33,891 nucleotides of DNA, taken from positions 1-33,891 of the forward strand of contig JAFQJK010000001.1 in assembly GCA_017415005.1 (NCBI GenBank), read 5' to 3'. The DNA comes from Rikenellaceae bacterium. Its GTDB lineage: Bacteria > Bacteroidota > Bacteroidia > Bacteroidales > Rikenellaceae. The notes beneath the pieces were generated by a model, which saw nothing but the letters and a program-made list of their open reading frames with translations, was not told the origin of the DNA and did no database searches. A program made the translations under genes and the position numbers. How positions within the stretch are numbered: the first letter of the stretch is position 1; each line of letters begins with the position of its first letter. Shown in pieces: positions 1 to 5,980 of this stretch.

Positions 1-135
1 CACCTCCCCGATGCCGGTGTAGCGCGGCGGCATCGGTACGTCGGGCGACCGGAAGTCGGGGCCGGCCGCACAGCCGCCCAGTGCCAGCGTCAAGGCCAGC
101 AGGGCCGGTTTTATGAGTCGTATGCTACGTTTCAT
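1..135 (-). CDS. OprM/NodT-type outer-membrane efflux lipoprotein, N-terminal part
   Basis: Only the first 45 codons are in the window; the gene continues past position 1. The start ATG is the complement of 133-135, one base after the stop of the RND gene, so the two are one operon. The product begins with a basic stretch, then a hydrophobic signal segment ending in LTLALGGC, a lipobox with the lipidated cysteine. The following GPDFRSPDVPMPPRY is typical of TolC/OprM (NodT family) outer-membrane factors of tripartite efflux pumps. By family knowledge it would be the outer-membrane channel for the adjacent RND pump. The identity is inferred from this short N-terminus and the context. Confidence 0.7.
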   Translation of the reverse strand, partial: MKRSIRLIKPALLALTLALGGCAAGPDFRSPDVPMPPRYTGIGEV

Positions 136-136
136 C

Positions 137-2431
137 TTATGACGGTTTATTGGTGTTGTCATCGGCACCGGAAGCCTCTGTCCCTGCAGCCGCCCGGTAC
201 GCTGCGATCTCGGCGGCGTTTTCGGCCTCGACCTTGCGCATATCCTCCTGTTCGCGTGCTTCGAGGGCCACTTTCGCGTCGCGTTTCTGCTCGTAGTGTC
301 CCCACTTGCCGATCAGGACGAACAGGGCCGGGTAGGCGAACAGCGCGATGAACGTGGCGATGAGCATGCCGCCGCAGAGAGCGATTCCCATGACGTTTCG
401 TGCGACGGCGTTCGCGCCGGTCGCGAAGACCAGGGGCAGGATGCCGAGGATGAAGGCGAAGGCCGTCATGATGATCGGCCGCACCCTGAGCCTGGCGCTC
501 TCGATGGCGGCTTCGCCGAGGTCCATACCAGCGTCGAACTTATCCTTGGCATACTCGATGATCAGGATCGCATTCTTGGCAGCGAGGCCGATCAGTAGGA
601 TGAGCGATACCTGCAGGAAGATGTCGTTGGCGTAATTGGGGTTGATCATGTGGCCTATCCAGATAAAGAGCATGGCACCGAACACGGCGAACGGGATCCC
701 GAGCAGGATGGTCACAGGCAGCGACCAGCTCTCGTACAGCGCAGCGAGGATCAGGAAGACGAAGATCACGGCAAAGACGAAGACGGTACCTTCGCCGCTG
801 CTATGCGTCTGTTGGTACGACATATTGGCCCAGGCATAGCCCATATCCTCGGGGAGCACCTCTGCCGCGACTTCCTCGAGGGCCTTGAGCGTTTCGCCCG
901 ACGAATACCCTTTGGCCGGCGATCCGGTGAGTTGCGCCGAGCGGTAGAGATTGAAGCGGTTGGTGAAGGCCGGGCCGGTCGTGTCGCGCACGGCGATGAA
1001 GGCCGAGAGCGGCAGGCTTTCGCCTTTCTGGTTCGTGACGAAATAGAGGTCGAGCTGCTGTTCGTTCTGCCGGTAGTCGGCTTCGGCCTGGATATAGGTT
1101 TGGTAGAGCTTGCCGAAACGGTTGAAATTGTTGACGTAGGCGCCGCCGAGGAAGGTGGTCAGCACGCCGTGCAGCTCTTCGAGCGGGACGCCGGCTTTGA
1201 GGGCCATCTCGTTATTGACCGAAATGGCGCGCTGGGGCACGTAGGCGTCGTACACCGTGCTGATCGTTGCGATCTCGGGACGTTTCTGGGCCGCCGCGAT
1301 GAATTTGTCGGCCTGTTCGGCCAGGTATTGCGGCGTGTTGCTGCCCTTGTCCTGCAGCATCATGGTGAAGCCCGATCCGGGGCCGAGGCCGGGGATCGAC
1401 GGCGGCCCGAACGTATAGACTTCCGCCTCGTTGATCATCACGTAGAGCTCGCCGTTGAGCGCGTCGGTGATTTGGTCGGCGGTTTGTTTGCGCTGCTTGT
1501 AGTCCTTGAGCTTGATGAACAGGATCCCGGCGTTGGGCGATTCGGTGCCCGAGAACAGGCTGAAACCCGCGGCGGCCGACACCGACTCGATGTTGTCGTT
1601 GTGCCGGAGCAGGCCGATGATCTCGTTCACGACATGCTCGGTCCGCTCGAGCGAGGCGGCGCTGGGCAACTGGATGTTGGTCATCAGGTAGCCCTGGTCC
1701 TCGTTGGGCAGGAAGCCGGTGGGCACCACCTTGATGAAGAATAGCGCGACGCCGGTCACGAGCGCGATGAATACCAGCGTGCGGCTGGCGTGGCGCATGA
1801 TCACGCGGCTGGTCTTGAGGTAGCTGTCGACCGAGCGGTTGAACCATCCGTTGAACCGGCCGAAGAAACGGTTCAGCGCATTGTCCTTCTTATGTTCCTC
1901 GTTGCGGGGTTTGAGCAGGATGGCGCACAGGGCCGGGCTCAGCGAGAGGGCATTGATGCCCGACAGGGCGACCGACAGAGCGATCGTGATGGCGAACTGC
2001 TGGTAGAGTTTGCCGGCTGCGCCCGGCATCAGGCCGACGGGCAGGAAGACGGCCATCAGCACGGTCGTCGTGGCGATGATGGGCGAGGCGACGACCTTCA
2101 TCGCTTCCTGTGTGGCGATACGGGGTGAGAGTCCCTTCTCGATATTGACCTGCACGGCTTCGACCACGACGATCGCGTCGTCGACCACCAGCCCGATGGC
2201 CAGCACAAGGGCCAGCAGCGAGAAGACATTGACCGAGAACCCGAGCAGCGGGAAGAGCATGAAGGCGCCGACGAGCGAAACGGGGATGGCGATCACCGGT
2301 ACGAGCGTCGCGCGGATGTCCTGCAGGAAGAAGTAGATCACCAGTACGACGAGCACCAGCGCGAAAAGCAGCGTGAGCACGATCTCGTGGATACCCGATA
2401 TAAGGGGCATAACGAAAACTCCGAAACGCAT
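137..2431 (-). pseudogene. RND efflux pump (HAE-1 family), 5'-truncated by prophage insertion
   Basis: The remaining 764 residues match the RND inner-membrane drug/proton antiporter fold from the first internal transmembrane block onward. GIHEIVLTLLFALVLVV is the helix after the N-terminal periplasmic loop, and LAIGLVVDDAIVVVEA carries the paired aspartates of proton relay (residues about 84-85, equivalent to AcrB D407/D408). A full HAE-1 pump is about 1,040 residues, so about 320 N-terminal residues (TM1 and half of the porter domain) are missing. Homology stops within a few codons of 2400, exactly where prophage sequence starts. The first residues (MRFGVFVMPL) are probably phage-encoded. 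The missing 5' part should lie beyond the prophage right end, outside the window. Pump function is presumably lost in this lysogen. Confidence 0.85.
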
Positions 2432-2535
2432 TATTCACGAATATCAGCAAGATAACGAAAATGGCTACAATAATTCAGTATAATTTGAGTGTCGGAATTT
2501 CAAGGACAACTATCATTGAAGTATAATTTAAAGCG
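2400..2535 (+). repeat. Probable prophage left end with phased transposase-site-like repeats
   Basis: RND similarity ends near 2400. To its right ATAACGAAAA occurs at 2409-2418 and 2452-2461, 43 bp apart. AGTATAATTTGA (2477-2488) and AGTATAATTTAA (2520-2531) are also 43 bp apart. A looser ATTATTCACGAATAT lies at 2431-2445. Mu-family ends carry several spaced transposase-binding sites (L1-L3 in Mu), so these are candidates for the equivalent sites. The exact terminal base is not resolved: no TG dinucleotide lies at the junction on this strand, and the right end and target duplication are outside the window. Confidence 0.5.
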
Positions 2536-2590
2536 GTATTCCGTGCGCTTGCAACGACATTGCACCCCGATCACATTTTGCCCCCGATGT

Positions 2591-2621
2591 TTTGTTCGGG
2601 CCGAAAAGTTTACTATATTCA
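2591..2621 (+). promoter_or_regulatory. Bacteroidetes-type promoter of the left-end gene
   Basis: TTTG at 2591-2594, a 19-bp spacer, then TATATTCA at 2614-2621 (consensus TAnnTTTG, two mismatches in the last two positions). It predicts transcription from about 2628, upstream of the ATG at 2659. Confidence 0.5.
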
Positions 2622-2658
2622 ATACCACCAGGCAGGCGACGGATCAAACGATGAGAAT

Positions 2659-2853
2659 ATGGAAGAATGCAAGGAGGAACCCCTCGCCGCGATTCTGTAC
2701 ATAGATCATTACGGTCTTCCCATGTCTGCGCCTGCACATATCGAACGATTCATAGAAGCGGCTTTCAAGAAAGGAGGAGCATTAGCCGATCAGATCGTAG
2801 CGCAAAACATGACAATAATGGGGTATGGATCGCGGCCCATGAAAACGAACTAA
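2659..2853 (+). CDS. Small left-end phage protein of unknown function (64 aa)
   Basis: I do not recognise this 64-residue protein. It begins MEECKEEPLAAILYIDHY and ends GYGSRPMKTN, and looks soluble and partly helical. I chose ATG 2659 because a Bacteroidetes promoter predicts transcription from about 2628, which excludes the upstream in-frame TTG at 2560. It is a single-gene transcription unit: its own promoter sits upstream and a strong intrinsic terminator follows 38 bp after the stop. It lies between the presumed transposase sites and the convergent repressor gene, a place where Mu-like phages have no essential early gene. It could be expressed in the lysogen. Confidence 0.55.
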   Translation: MEECKEEPLAAILYIDHYGLPMSAPAHIERFIEAAFKKGGALADQIVAQNMTIMGYGSRPMKTN

Positions 2854-2890
2854 CCCAACAGACAGTTAACTACTAACTACTTACGAATAC

Positions 2891-2920
2891 GCCCCGGCAC
2901 GTTGTCGGGGCTATTTTTTT
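2891..2920 (+). terminator. Intrinsic terminator after the left-end gene
   Basis: GCCCCG (2891-2896) pairs with CGGGGC (2906-2911). The inner bases extend the stem, and seven T follow at 2914-2920. The T run is on the plus strand, so it terminates the gene ending at 2853. It overlaps the 3' end of the convergent repressor gene, whose TAG stop is the complement of 2911-2913. Confidence 0.85.
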
Positions 2921-3567
2921 GCATCGTCCCCCTGGTGTCCGACGCTCGACTCGGATACAGGGCCAGCGCCGAGCCGGGCGCGCAGCTCTCCGATCAGTTG
3001 CTGGGCATCGGCAAGCTGTTTCTGGTACTTCTCGACCATTTTCTCGACGATCGCGGCAGGATATGCCTCCCCCTTCTGATAACGCTCCAAAACGAAGCGT
3101 TTGGCGTATTCTACGAGCCATTCCTGTATCTGCTCGTCGGAGTAACCCGTGAAGATGTTGGTAACGGGAGCGGGGCTCTGTGTTCCGTATGCCGCCGTCG
3201 GTTCTGCTGCCGGATCGACGGGAACGGAAGGCTGGGTGTACGATGTGTTATTTGGGGACGTTTTGCGGAGTTTTCGTTTGTCCCCTAATTTGTCCCCAAA
3301 AATGTCCCCTTTTGATTTGGGGACGTTTTGCGGAGTTTTCGTTTTAAAAATTTCTCCCTCCCCTGTCAAAAGCCATTCCGCATTTATATCGTTATAAATA
3401 GTCAATATTTTGGCTATTTTATCCCCGCCGAGATCACTTCGCATGCCCAACCCCTTAAAGTTAGAGGCTGAAATCTGTGTGTTTCTATAAAACAATTCTT
3501 TTGAAATACCCTTCATTTCCAGATACTTCAATAGGCGCTCCTTAATTGGGGACAAAATTTTATCCAT
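2911..3567 (-). CDS. CI-like prophage repressor (HTH protein, 218 aa)
   Basis: The N-terminal 60 residues (KERLLKYLEMKGISKELFY, then QISASNFKG and GGDKIAKILTIY) fit the helix-turn-helix of Bacteroidetes CI/XRE-type phage repressors. INAEWLLTGEGE is the usual end of that domain. A low-complexity charged linker follows (about 75-110) with GDIF/GDKL/GDKR four-residue repeats. The C-terminus (about 140-200) is a predicted helix/coiled coil and not a LexA-type peptidase, so induction by self-cleavage is unlikely. The gene is divergent from the early operon, and the early -33 box begins five bases beyond its start codon. By analogy with Mu c it should hold the lysogenic state. The linker DNA carries odd repeats that are described as findings. 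Confidence 0.8.
   Translation of the reverse strand: MDKILSPIKERLLKYLEMKGISKELFYRNTQISASNFKGLGMRSDLGGDKIAKILTIYNDINAEWLLTGEGEIFKTKTPQNVPKSKGDIFGDKLGDKRKLRKTSPNNTSYTQPSVPVDPAAEPTAAYGTQSPAPVTNIFTGYSDEQIQEWLVEYAKRFVLERYQKGEAYPAAIVEKMVEKYQKQLADAQQLIGELRARLGAGPVSESSVGHQGDDAKK
3250..3344. repeat. 30-bp direct repeat with clustered GGGGAC sites inside the repressor gene
   Basis: A perfect 30-bp repeat occurs at 3250-3279 and 3315-3344, 65 bp apart, so the copies are read in different frames. Between them GTCCCC occurs at 3280, 3292 and 3304 with exact 12-bp spacing. GGGGAC occurs within each 30-mer (3254 and 3319). A further GGGGAC is at 3548-3553, near the start codon. It may be repressor-binding DNA or a recent slippage product. 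Confidence 0.75.
3398..3410 (-). promoter_or_regulatory. Possible second operator: inverted copy of the early-promoter 13-mer
   Basis: The minus strand reads AAATATTGACTAT, identical to the 13 bp at 3585-3597 that overlap the early promoter. It lies in the repressor coding sequence (codons for KILTIYN). It may be a downstream operator or a chance match in AT-rich DNA. Confidence 0.3.
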
Positions 3568-3571
3568 TTTA

Positions 3572-3602
3572 TTTGGATTGGTCTAAATATTGACTATATT
3601 TG
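3572..3602 (+). promoter_or_regulatory. Early promoter with operator-like inverted repeat
   Basis: TTTG at 3572-3575, a 19-bp spacer and TATATTTG at 3595-3602 match the Bacteroidetes promoter consensus exactly. AAATAT (3585-3590) and ATATTT (3596-3601) form an inverted repeat around TGACT that overlaps the -7 box, a natural position for repressor binding. Transcription should start near 3609 and serve the early operon. A minus-strand TACCTTTG (complement of 3619-3626) could be the -7 box for the repressor, but no clear -33 box accompanies it. Confidence 0.75.
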
Positions 3603-3642
3603 CAGAAAGTTTGTAACGCAAAGGTATTAATAAAAACGAGAC

Positions 3643-3840
3643 ATGAATAACGTGCGAGAAATTAATCGAGTAGACTGGATTCGTCTAAACATGAAGCGGG
3701 GCGATAAGAAATATATCGCGCGTCTTCTGGACGTTCACCCGGAATGGGTGTCGCGAGTGATTCGCGGCCAGGGCGTAAGTGAACGCGTGTTGCGAACCGC
3801 CGAGGCCCTGATCGCCGAACGAGAAAAACAAACCAACTAA
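3643..3840 (+). CDS. Ner/Cro-like HTH regulator (65 aa)
   Basis: The 65-residue product contains a helix-turn-helix around KKYIARLLDVHPEWVSRVIRG (about residues 22-42). It is the first gene of the early operon and starts 34 nt after the predicted transcription start. In Mu-like phages the gene divergent from the repressor at this position (ner) down-regulates early transcription, and the size and position fit that role. The role is inferred from context and the HTH; no closer relationship can be shown here. Confidence 0.7.
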   Translation: MNNVREINRVDWIRLNMKRGDKKYIARLLDVHPEWVSRVIRGQGVSERVLRTAEALIAEREKQTN

Positions 3841-3851
3841 AATATCGTGTT

Positions 3852-4133
3852 ATGAATCAGGTAGACAAGATTATTCAGGAAGTAAGCGATTGGGCTAAAA
3901 GCAAAGAGAGCCATCACACCTTTGTTATGCTCATTAATGAGGACGGCCTTTGGGGATATGCCGGGGTGTCGGTGGGCGCACTTAGTAGTGCGCTGGCTTC
4001 GTATATGGACTCTGAACCAATGGTGGCGGCCTCTGTATATCGGGCAATGTCTATACACTTAAAATGCAAGGAGCAAGAGGCCGCCACACAAAGAGAGAAA
4101 GATGGTGACCGTAAGGACGAGGCGCTCAATTAA
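3852..4133 (+). CDS. Early phage protein of unknown function (93 aa)
   Basis: Unrecognised. The product starts MNQVDKIIQEVSDWAKSKES and has a hydrophobic middle (about 45-62, with VGALSSALASY) and a charged C-terminus (KEQEAATQREKDGDRKDEA). It follows the Ner-like gene by 11 nt in the early operon. Such short proteins are usual in the semi-essential early regions of Mu-like phages. No motif suggests a specific role, though codon use is consistent with a real gene. Confidence 0.6.
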   Translation: MNQVDKIIQEVSDWAKSKESHHTFVMLINEDGLWGYAGVSVGALSSALASYMDSEPMVAASVYRAMSIHLKCKEQEAATQREKDGDRKDEALN

Positions 4134-4148
4134 TGACGGTGTACGCTT

Positions 4149-4340
4149 ATGGTATGGTTAGCAGTAGATAAGGACGGCGCGGAATACATATGTGACAACC
4201 GCCCGTATCGCCGGGAGATAATGGGTGAATGGATACCCCGCTATGATGTTGATTATATGATCCGCTTACCCTTCGGAACGATCGAGAAACTGATCGGCCA
4301 CTCCCTTACCTGGGAGGATGAGCCGGTAGAACTTAAATAA
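4149..4340 (+). CDS. Small early phage protein (63 aa)
   Basis: Unrecognised function. The product is MVWLAVDKDGAEYICDNRP at the start and ends LIGHSLTWEDEPVELK. The phrase 'LPFGTIEKLIGHSLTWEDEPVEL' style ending recurs, as I recall, in small proteins of Bacteroidales prophages, which supports a real gene. It lies 15 nt after the preceding gene in the same operon and 16 nt before the next start. Confidence 0.6.
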   Translation: MVWLAVDKDGAEYICDNRPYRREIMGEWIPRYDVDYMIRLPFGTIEKLIGHSLTWEDEPVELK

Positions 4341-4356
4341 CCAAAATCATACGACT

Positions 4357-4700
4357 ATGTACGGAGATGAGATTTTTAGCAAGGAGCCGCCGATCCCGGC
4401 AAGCAAGAAAAGCGACGATACCCCCCCGATATCCCCGAGACGCCGAAAGCAAAGCGCAAGTACACGCGCCGCTCGGAGACCATGAAGGAGCCGGCAGCGA
4501 CACCCATTGCAAGCGAACCGGATGATGCGTTACTGGCTGCCGAAGCGCTGTTCGACGACGGACAACTGCTCGGATACTACACGATCACCGCCTTCGTCCG
4601 GTTGTACCGCATGGTCAAACCCGAGGACCGGAAGGAGCTGGCAATGATCATCGAGGGGCTGGTGTGCAATCCCCGGCCGCTCACCGGGCAGGCCGAATAG
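4357..4700 (+). CDS. Early phage protein interrupted by a frameshift at a C7 tract
   Basis: The frame starting at ATG 4357 (MYGDEIFSKEPPIPASKK...) runs to a TGA at 4483-4485. The -1 frame reads sensibly from just after the C7 run at 4421-4427 to the stop at 4700 (DIPETPKAKRKYTRR, then LLGYYTITAFVRLYRM). Eight C, or a -1 slip on C CCC CCG, would restore one protein of about 115 residues with a proline-rich N-terminus, a basic linker and a helical C-terminal domain (VRLYRMVKPEDRKELAMII). An internal ATG at 4482 could give a 72-residue C-terminal product. The function is unknown. The tract may be a sequencing error, phase variation or programmed frameshifting. Confidence 0.6.
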
Positions 4701-4707
4701 CCGCCCA

Positions 4708-4754
4708 TCCCGCAGCAGTTTGCGACTGCCTCCCGGAGCGAGACCGGGGCGGGA
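4708..4754 (+). ncRNA. Three-way-junction leader element, copy 1 (divergent)
   Basis: P1 is TCCCGC (4708-4713) with GCGGGA (4749-4754). P2 is GCAGT (4715-4719) with ACTGC (4725-4729). P3 is CCCGG (4732-4736) with CCGGG (4744-4748), closed by the 7-nt loop AGCGAGA. The stem sequences differ from copies 2-4 but all pair, while the P3 loop and the tail GGGAACAA are similar. The start codon at 4780 lies 26 nt downstream. Confidence 0.65.
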
Positions 4755-4779
4755 ACAAGGTATATTAAATGACAATGCC

Positions 4780-5088
4780 ATGACAAACAAGGAAGTGTAT
4801 CAATTTGTGAACGACGTCGCCGAATACTGTGAAGAAGTTCTATCCCGTGAATGCAAAGGCGTTATCCGGAACGATACCGGCACGGGAGCCAATAAACCCA
4901 TAAACCACACAGCTATGAACAAGCGAACCATCAACATCAATGTCCACAACCTGATCGGCAACCTGGTCGTCGTGTGCGCGGAAGACGCTCCGGAAGTTAT
5001 TACCGAAAAGGTGCGGGAGGTCCTGCAACGCGCTTTGAATGCGGTTACTTCTGTCGACCAAGAGTCATGTCCGGAAAATCGCGAATAA
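4780..5088 (+). CDS. Early ORF reading through leader element copy 2 (102 aa)
   Basis: ATG 4780 follows leader element copy 1 and opens a frame that begins MTNKEVYQFVNDVAEYCEE. It then translates copy 2 of the element (about residues 22-38) and continues in frame into the 57-residue protein that starts at 4915. The part before the element looks like the N-terminus of a small helical protein whose own 3' end has been replaced by the repeat. Either this is one 102-residue protein or, more likely, a truncated upstream gene fused in frame to an intact downstream gene. No function is recognised. Confidence 0.45.
   Translation: MTNKEVYQFVNDVAEYCEEVLSRECKGVIRNDTGTGANKPINHTAMNKRTININVHNLIGNLVVVCAEDAPEVITEKVREVLQRALNAVTSVDQESCPENRE
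4843..4887 (+). ncRNA. Three-way-junction leader element, copy 2
   Basis: P1 is TCCCGTG (4843-4849) with CACGGGA (4881-4887). P2 is AATGC (4850-4854) with GCGTT (4859-4863), including a T-G wobble, closed by AAAG. P3 is CCGG (4866-4869) with CCGG (4877-4880) and loop AACGATA. It is about 90% identical to copies 3 and 4, and similarity with copy 3 extends to the start codon (TAAACCAC...CTATG). ATG 4915 lies 28 nt downstream. Confidence 0.7.
4915..5088 (+). CDS. Small early phage protein (57 aa)
   Basis: Unrecognised function. The product starts MNKRTININVHNLIGNLVVV and has a helical second half (TEKVREVLQRALNAV). I favour ATG 4915 as a true start because the stretch from the leader element to this ATG matches, with similar spacing, the stretch before ATG 5178. 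The reading frame is also open upstream to 4780. A beta-strand then amphipathic helix pattern suggests a small folded, possibly dimeric, protein. Confidence 0.6.
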   Translation: MNKRTININVHNLIGNLVVVCAEDAPEVITEKVREVLQRALNAVTSVDQESCPENRE

Positions 5089-5106
5089 AGTTATGCAATA
5101 ATGTAA

Positions 5107-5151
5107 TCCCGTGAATGCAAAGGTGTTACCCGGAGCGATACCGGCACGGGA
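5107..5151 (+). ncRNA. Three-way-junction leader element, copy 3
   Basis: P1 is TCCCGTG (5107-5113) with CACGGGA (5145-5151). P2 is AATGC (5114-5118) with GTGTT (5123-5127), kept by two wobble pairs, closed by AAAG. P3 is CCGG (5130-5133) with CCGG (5141-5144) and loop AGCGATA. ATG 5178 lies 27 nt downstream. Confidence 0.7.
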
Positions 5152-5177
5152 GCAACAAAACCTTAAACCACGAAACT

Positions 5178-5345
5178 ATGTTTACAAAATTAATCATCCC
5201 GATTATCGAAGGCGACGGTGAGGATCGCCGAACCGTAGGGACACAAATAGATTACAGGCTATTCGGCCTGCTGATCTGTCGAAAAATCATGTTTACCCCG
5301 TCAAAATACGGACTCAAAGAGTGGGAGTTTACTTATCGTATTTGA
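5178..5345 (+). CDS. Small early phage protein (55 aa)
   Basis: Unrecognised function. The 55-residue product reads MFTKLIIPIIEGDGEDRRTV at the start and ends KYGLKEWEFTYRI; it is probably a small beta-rich soluble protein. It is preceded by leader element copy 3 with the same leader-to-ATG spacing as the gene at 4915. The convergent membrane-protein gene ends 10 bp after its stop. Confidence 0.6.
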   Translation: MFTKLIIPIIEGDGEDRRTVGTQIDYRLFGLLICRKIMFTPSKYGLKEWEFTYRI

Positions 5346-5354
5346 CGCTTCTGA

Positions 5355-5786
5355 TCAATACAACGTGAGAAATGAATACACCGCGAGCGACAAAACGGCC
5401 AAGATTAGAAAGGTGTAGGCGATGGGTTCGCACACAACGAAGAACTTTCTTTGTTTGGCGTAAACGATTTCCATTCGGCGCCTCTCGCGAATGGCGGCTA
5501 ATAATTCTTGATGGTATAGTTCCCGAGTCCTTTTTTGAACTTCTAAATGACTATACAAAACTGCAGCTAATGCCAGGCATCCGAGTGCGAGTAAGGCGGT
5601 CGCGATTGAAAAACACAGACGGGCTGATGGCGATTGAACAATGGTGGCGCCGAGGGAAATTAGAATCCCAAAAAGAGTGGCGGACAGAAAAAGAATCCGT
5701 TGAGCCCATTCGGTTTGTTTTTCATTTAACCGGTTGGTTTCGGCCATAAGCTGCTGCACATTCTTGGTGTAATCAATCGATTCCAT
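5355..5786 (-). CDS. Three-TM membrane protein, probable lysogenic cargo (143 aa)
   Basis: The product has an N-terminal polar helix (MESIDYTKNVQQLMAETNRL), then three strongly hydrophobic segments at about 28-52, 57-80 and 115-141. A basic, coiled helix separates the second and third (RELYHQELLAAIRERRRMEI). It is the only minus-strand gene inside the early operon and lies between leader copies 3 and 4, as expected for a moron expressed from the prophage. Bacteroidales-phage genes in such positions often encode superinfection-exclusion or other membrane defence functions. The architecture also resembles small SLATT-like membrane proteins. No family is confirmed. Confidence 0.6.
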   Translation of the reverse strand: MESIDYTKNVQQLMAETNRLNEKQTEWAQRILFLSATLFGILISLGATIVQSPSARLCFSIATALLALGCLALAAVLYSHLEVQKRTRELYHQELLAAIRERRRMEIVYAKQRKFFVVCEPIAYTFLILAVLSLAVYSFLTLY

Positions 5787-5828
5787 AACAATTACTTAGA
5801 CGATTAGCGCACGTAAGTTAACCAAAAA

Positions 5829-5873
5829 TCCCGTGAACGCAAAGGCGTTATCCGGAGCGATACCGGCACGGGA
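5829..5873 (+). ncRNA. Three-way-junction leader element, copy 4
   Basis: P1 is TCCCGTG (5829-5835) with CACGGGA (5867-5873). P2 is AACGC (5836-5840) with GCGTT (5845-5849), all Watson-Crick, closed by AAAG. P3 is CCGG (5852-5855) with CCGG (5863-5866) and loop AGCGATA. Here the next start codon (5981) is 108 nt away, after two further hairpins. Confidence 0.7.
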
Positions 5874-5894
5874 GCCAATAGAGCCTGAGGGCGG

Positions 5895-5963
5895 CCTATC
5901 GCCCCGCGGCATAGGACCCGGACAGAGAGGGCCGGGACGGGAGGAGGCCCGGAGCCTCCTCCC
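5895..5963 (+). promoter_or_regulatory. Structured leader of the transposase gene
   Basis: CCTAT (5895-5899) pairs with ATAGG (5911-5915) around an inner GCC/GGC. GGGAGGAGGC (5939-5948) pairs over 10 bp with GCCTCCTCCC (5954-5963), loop CCGGA. No T run follows, so it is not a standard terminator. It ends 17 nt before the transposase ATG and could restrict ribosome loading. Confidence 0.55.
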
Positions 5964-5980
5964 TTAACCAAGACAAAAGA

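Noticed and set aside
650-1744. Long plus-strand reading frame opposite the RND gene
   Set aside because: It is a shadow of GC-rich codon bias; its composition is low-complexity (Glu/Asp/Arg/Gly) and the other strand is clearly a transporter.
2380-2435. A Mu-style TG terminal dinucleotide at the host junction
   Set aside because: No TG occurs between 2391 and 2461 on the plus strand, so I did not fix the end base.
3619-3649. Full repressor promoter on the minus strand
   Set aside because: TACCTTTG is a good -7 box, but no TTTG-like -33 box is found at 19-21 bp, so I did not list it as a feature.
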